Origin: Bacteroidales bacterium
GTDB lineage: Bacteria; Bacteroidota; Bacteroidia; Bacteroidales; Muribaculaceae
Assembly (NCBI GenBank): GCA_004557825.1
Contig: SFFL01000025.1
Span: forward strand, 1-32,218
Length of the DNA stretch: 32,218 nt
Direction: 5' to 3'
In this document: positions 30,902 through 32,218 of the stretch, in pieces
Position numbering within the stretch: position 1 is the first letter of the stretch
How the letters are laid out: every line of letters begins with the position of its first letter
Translations under genes and position numbers: made by a program
Notes under the pieces: model-generated
What the model was told of the DNA's origin: nothing
Database searches by the model: none
What the model saw: the letters and a program-made list of their open reading frames with translations, nothing else

Positions 30902-31996
30902 ATGCAGAATAAGCAAAAAGTGATACTTACAGGCGACCGCCCCACCGGCCGTCTTCATCTGGGCCACTACGTAGGGTCGCTCCGCCGCCGCGTGGAGCTG
31001 CAGGATTCCGGCGAATTCGACAAGATTTTCATTATGATTGCCGACGCGCAGGCTCTGACCGACAACGCCGACAACCCCGAAAAAATTCGCCAGAATGTGC
31101 TGGAGGTTGCCCTCGACTATCTCTCTGCCGGCCTCGACCCCTCAAAAGCCACAATCTTCGTGCAGACAGCCGTGCCCGAGCTTACCGAGCTGGCTTTCTA
31201 TTATATGAATCTGGTGACGGTATCGCGTGTGCAGCGCAATCCCACCGTCAAGACCGAGATAAAAATGCGCAACTTCGAGCAGAGCATCCCCGTGGGATTC
31301 TTCTGCTACCCCGTAAGCCAGGCTTCCGACATCACCGCTTTCAAGGCCACCACCGTGCCCGTGGGCGAAGACCAGGAGCCGATGATTGAGCTAACACGCG
31401 AAATCGTAAACCGCTTCAACAACGTTTATGGCGACACGCTCGTAGAGCCGGAAATCCTCCTCCCCACCAACCAGGCCTGCATGCGTCTGCCGGGCACCGA
31501 CGGCAAAGCCAAAATGAGCAAATCGCTGGGCAACTGCATCTATCTGAGCGACACTCCCAAGGAGGTGGCAAAGAAGGTAAAGAGTATGTACACCGACCCC
31601 GAGCACCTCACCGTCGACTCGCCGGGACACCTCGAAGGCAACTGCCCGTTTATCTATCTCGACGCATTCTGCACCGACGAGCACTTTGCCAAATATCTCC
31701 CCGAATACCGCAACCTGCAGGAACTGAAAGATCACTACTGCCGCGGCGGTGTGGGCGACGGCACAGTAAAGAAGCTGCTCATCAACGTTTTAGAGGAAGT
31801 GCTGCAGCCCATCCGCGAGCGCCGCAAACAGTGGGAGCAGGACATTCCCGGCGTATACGAGATTCTCCGCAAGGGTTCGGAGGAAGCGCGCCGCGAAGCC
31901 GCCGACACCCTCGACAAAGTACGTGCCGCAATGAAAATCAACTACTTCGACGACGCAGCCCTCATCCGTGAGCAAGCCCTCCGCTACAAGCAGTAA
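30902..31996 (+). CDS. trpS: Tryptophanyl-tRNA synthetase
   Basis: A 364-residue class I synthetase. The HIGH-type motif is HLGH at residues 19-22 in TGDRPTGRLHLGHYVGSL, and KMSKS is at 204-208 in GKAKMSKSLGN. The AIDs signature is GEDQEPMIELTREIVNRFN (155-173). It charges tRNA-Trp with tryptophan. No trp biosynthesis gene is near. It is divergent from fba and ends at a strong terminator. Confidence 0.97.
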   Translation: MQNKQKVILTGDRPTGRLHLGHYVGSLRRRVELQDSGEFDKIFIMIADAQALTDNADNPEKIRQNVLEVALDYLSAGLDPSKATIFVQTAVPELTELAFYYMNLVTVSRVQRNPTVKTEIKMRNFEQSIPVGFFCYPVSQASDITAFKATTVPVGEDQEPMIELTREIVNRFNNVYGDTLVEPEILLPTNQACMRLPGTDGKAKMSKSLGNCIYLSDTPKEVAKKVKSMYTDPEHLTVDSPGHLEGNCPFIYLDAFCTDEHFAKYLPEYRNLQELKDHYCRGGVGDGTVKKLLINVLEEVLQPIRERRKQWEQDIPGVYEILRKGSEEARREAADTLDKVRAAMKINYFDDAALIREQALRYKQ

Positions 31997-32002
31997 TCCC
32001 CG

Positions 32003-32051
32003 AAAAAAAATAATTTCACCCCGAGCAAGTTTTGCCCGGGGTGTATTTTTT
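32003..32051. terminator. Bidirectional terminator after trpS
   Basis: CACCCCG (32017-32023) pairs with CGGGGTG (32037-32043), extended by GCAA/TTGC across an A/C bulge. T-run TATTTTTT follows on the plus strand; a run of A precedes it (32003 onward), giving a U-tract for minus transcripts. Confidence 0.8.
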
Positions 32052-32068
32052 AGGGGGGATAGCAATTA

Positions 32069-32218
32069 TCAGGGGAGGGTGATCCGCAGCAGGAGGCGCT
32101 GATAGAAAATCATTGAGGAGGGAGTGAAGTTGAAATCAAGCGATGCCTGCAGATTCACGTATTTGTTTCTGTAGATATAGGCATATATATCCAGGCGGTC
32201 GTAGAATTTCTTCTGATA
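32069..32218 (-). CDS. C-terminal end of an outer membrane barrel-like protein, cut by the window edge
   Basis: On the minus strand an open frame enters from the window end and stops at 32069-32071, giving 49 residues: it opens YQKKFYDRLDIYAYIYRNKY and ends FYQRLLLRITLP. Alternating aromatic and polar residues in strands such as IYAYIYRNKYVNLQASLDF are typical of the last strands of an outer membrane barrel. The gene itself cannot be identified from this fragment. Confidence 0.6.
   Translation of the reverse strand, partial: YQKKFYDRLDIYAYIYRNKYVNLQASLDFNFTPSSMIFYQRLLLRITLP

Overview
This window looks like chromosomal DNA from a GC-rich member of the Bacteroidales, most likely a gut Muribaculaceae-type organism; the family assignment is inferred from gene content and style, not from a marker gene. 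Support comes from the FadL/OmpP1-type outer membrane protein, a surface lipoprotein of the clostripain (C11) family, DUF2807 and DUF3108 proteins, a membrane-anchored TPR regulator, and promoters of the Bacteroidetes pattern (TTTG, a 19-21 base spacer, then TAnnTTTG). Several such promoters can be read directly, for example before tRNA-Pro and before the TPR gene.

Layout. 1-5.1 kb: an outer membrane barrel, a PIF1/RecD2-like helicase fused to TPRs, a maltose-acetyltransferase-like enzyme, and a catalytically dead alkyltransferase-like DNA-binding protein. 5.1-6.5 kb: divergent elongation factor P and Fe/Mn superoxide dismutase. 6.9-10.3 kb: a cardiolipin synthase-recQ pair on the minus strand with overlapping stop and start codons. 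10.5 kb: tRNA-Pro(TGG) with its own promoter and terminator. 10.8-13.3 kb: a MscS channel with an unusual charged insertion, and a C11 peptidase lipoprotein. 13.3-18.1 kb: alaS, gmd and fcl on the minus strand; gmd and fcl are the two-step de novo GDP-L-fucose pathway. 18.2-24.8 kb: a MerR-like regulator, a DUF2807 beta-helix protein, a possible small structured RNA, a CotH-DUF3108 pair, and a TPR membrane regulator. 25.0-32.0 kb: threonine synthase, a small helical protein of unknown role, a palindromic mobile-type repeat, a plsC-like/amidohydrolase/NUDIX/PH-domain gene row (the last broken by a stop codon), class II fructose-bisphosphate aldolase, and tryptophanyl-tRNA synthetase. The far end holds the C-terminus of another probable barrel protein.

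Most of the window is housekeeping sequence. I do not see a convincing new multi-gene system, phage, insertion sequence, CRISPR array or defence island. The most informative unexplained structure is in the intergenic regions: two dispersed copies of a short palindromic repeat and two of an AT-rich ATAAG-type repeat, all lying between convergent genes; a ~200 bp nested-palindrome element at about 26.8 kb; and a promoter-to-terminator unit of about 200 nt at about 19.9 kb that may encode a small RNA. Among the genes, the most notable oddities are the MscS insertion, the in-frame TAG in the PH-domain gene, and the helicase-TPR fusion.
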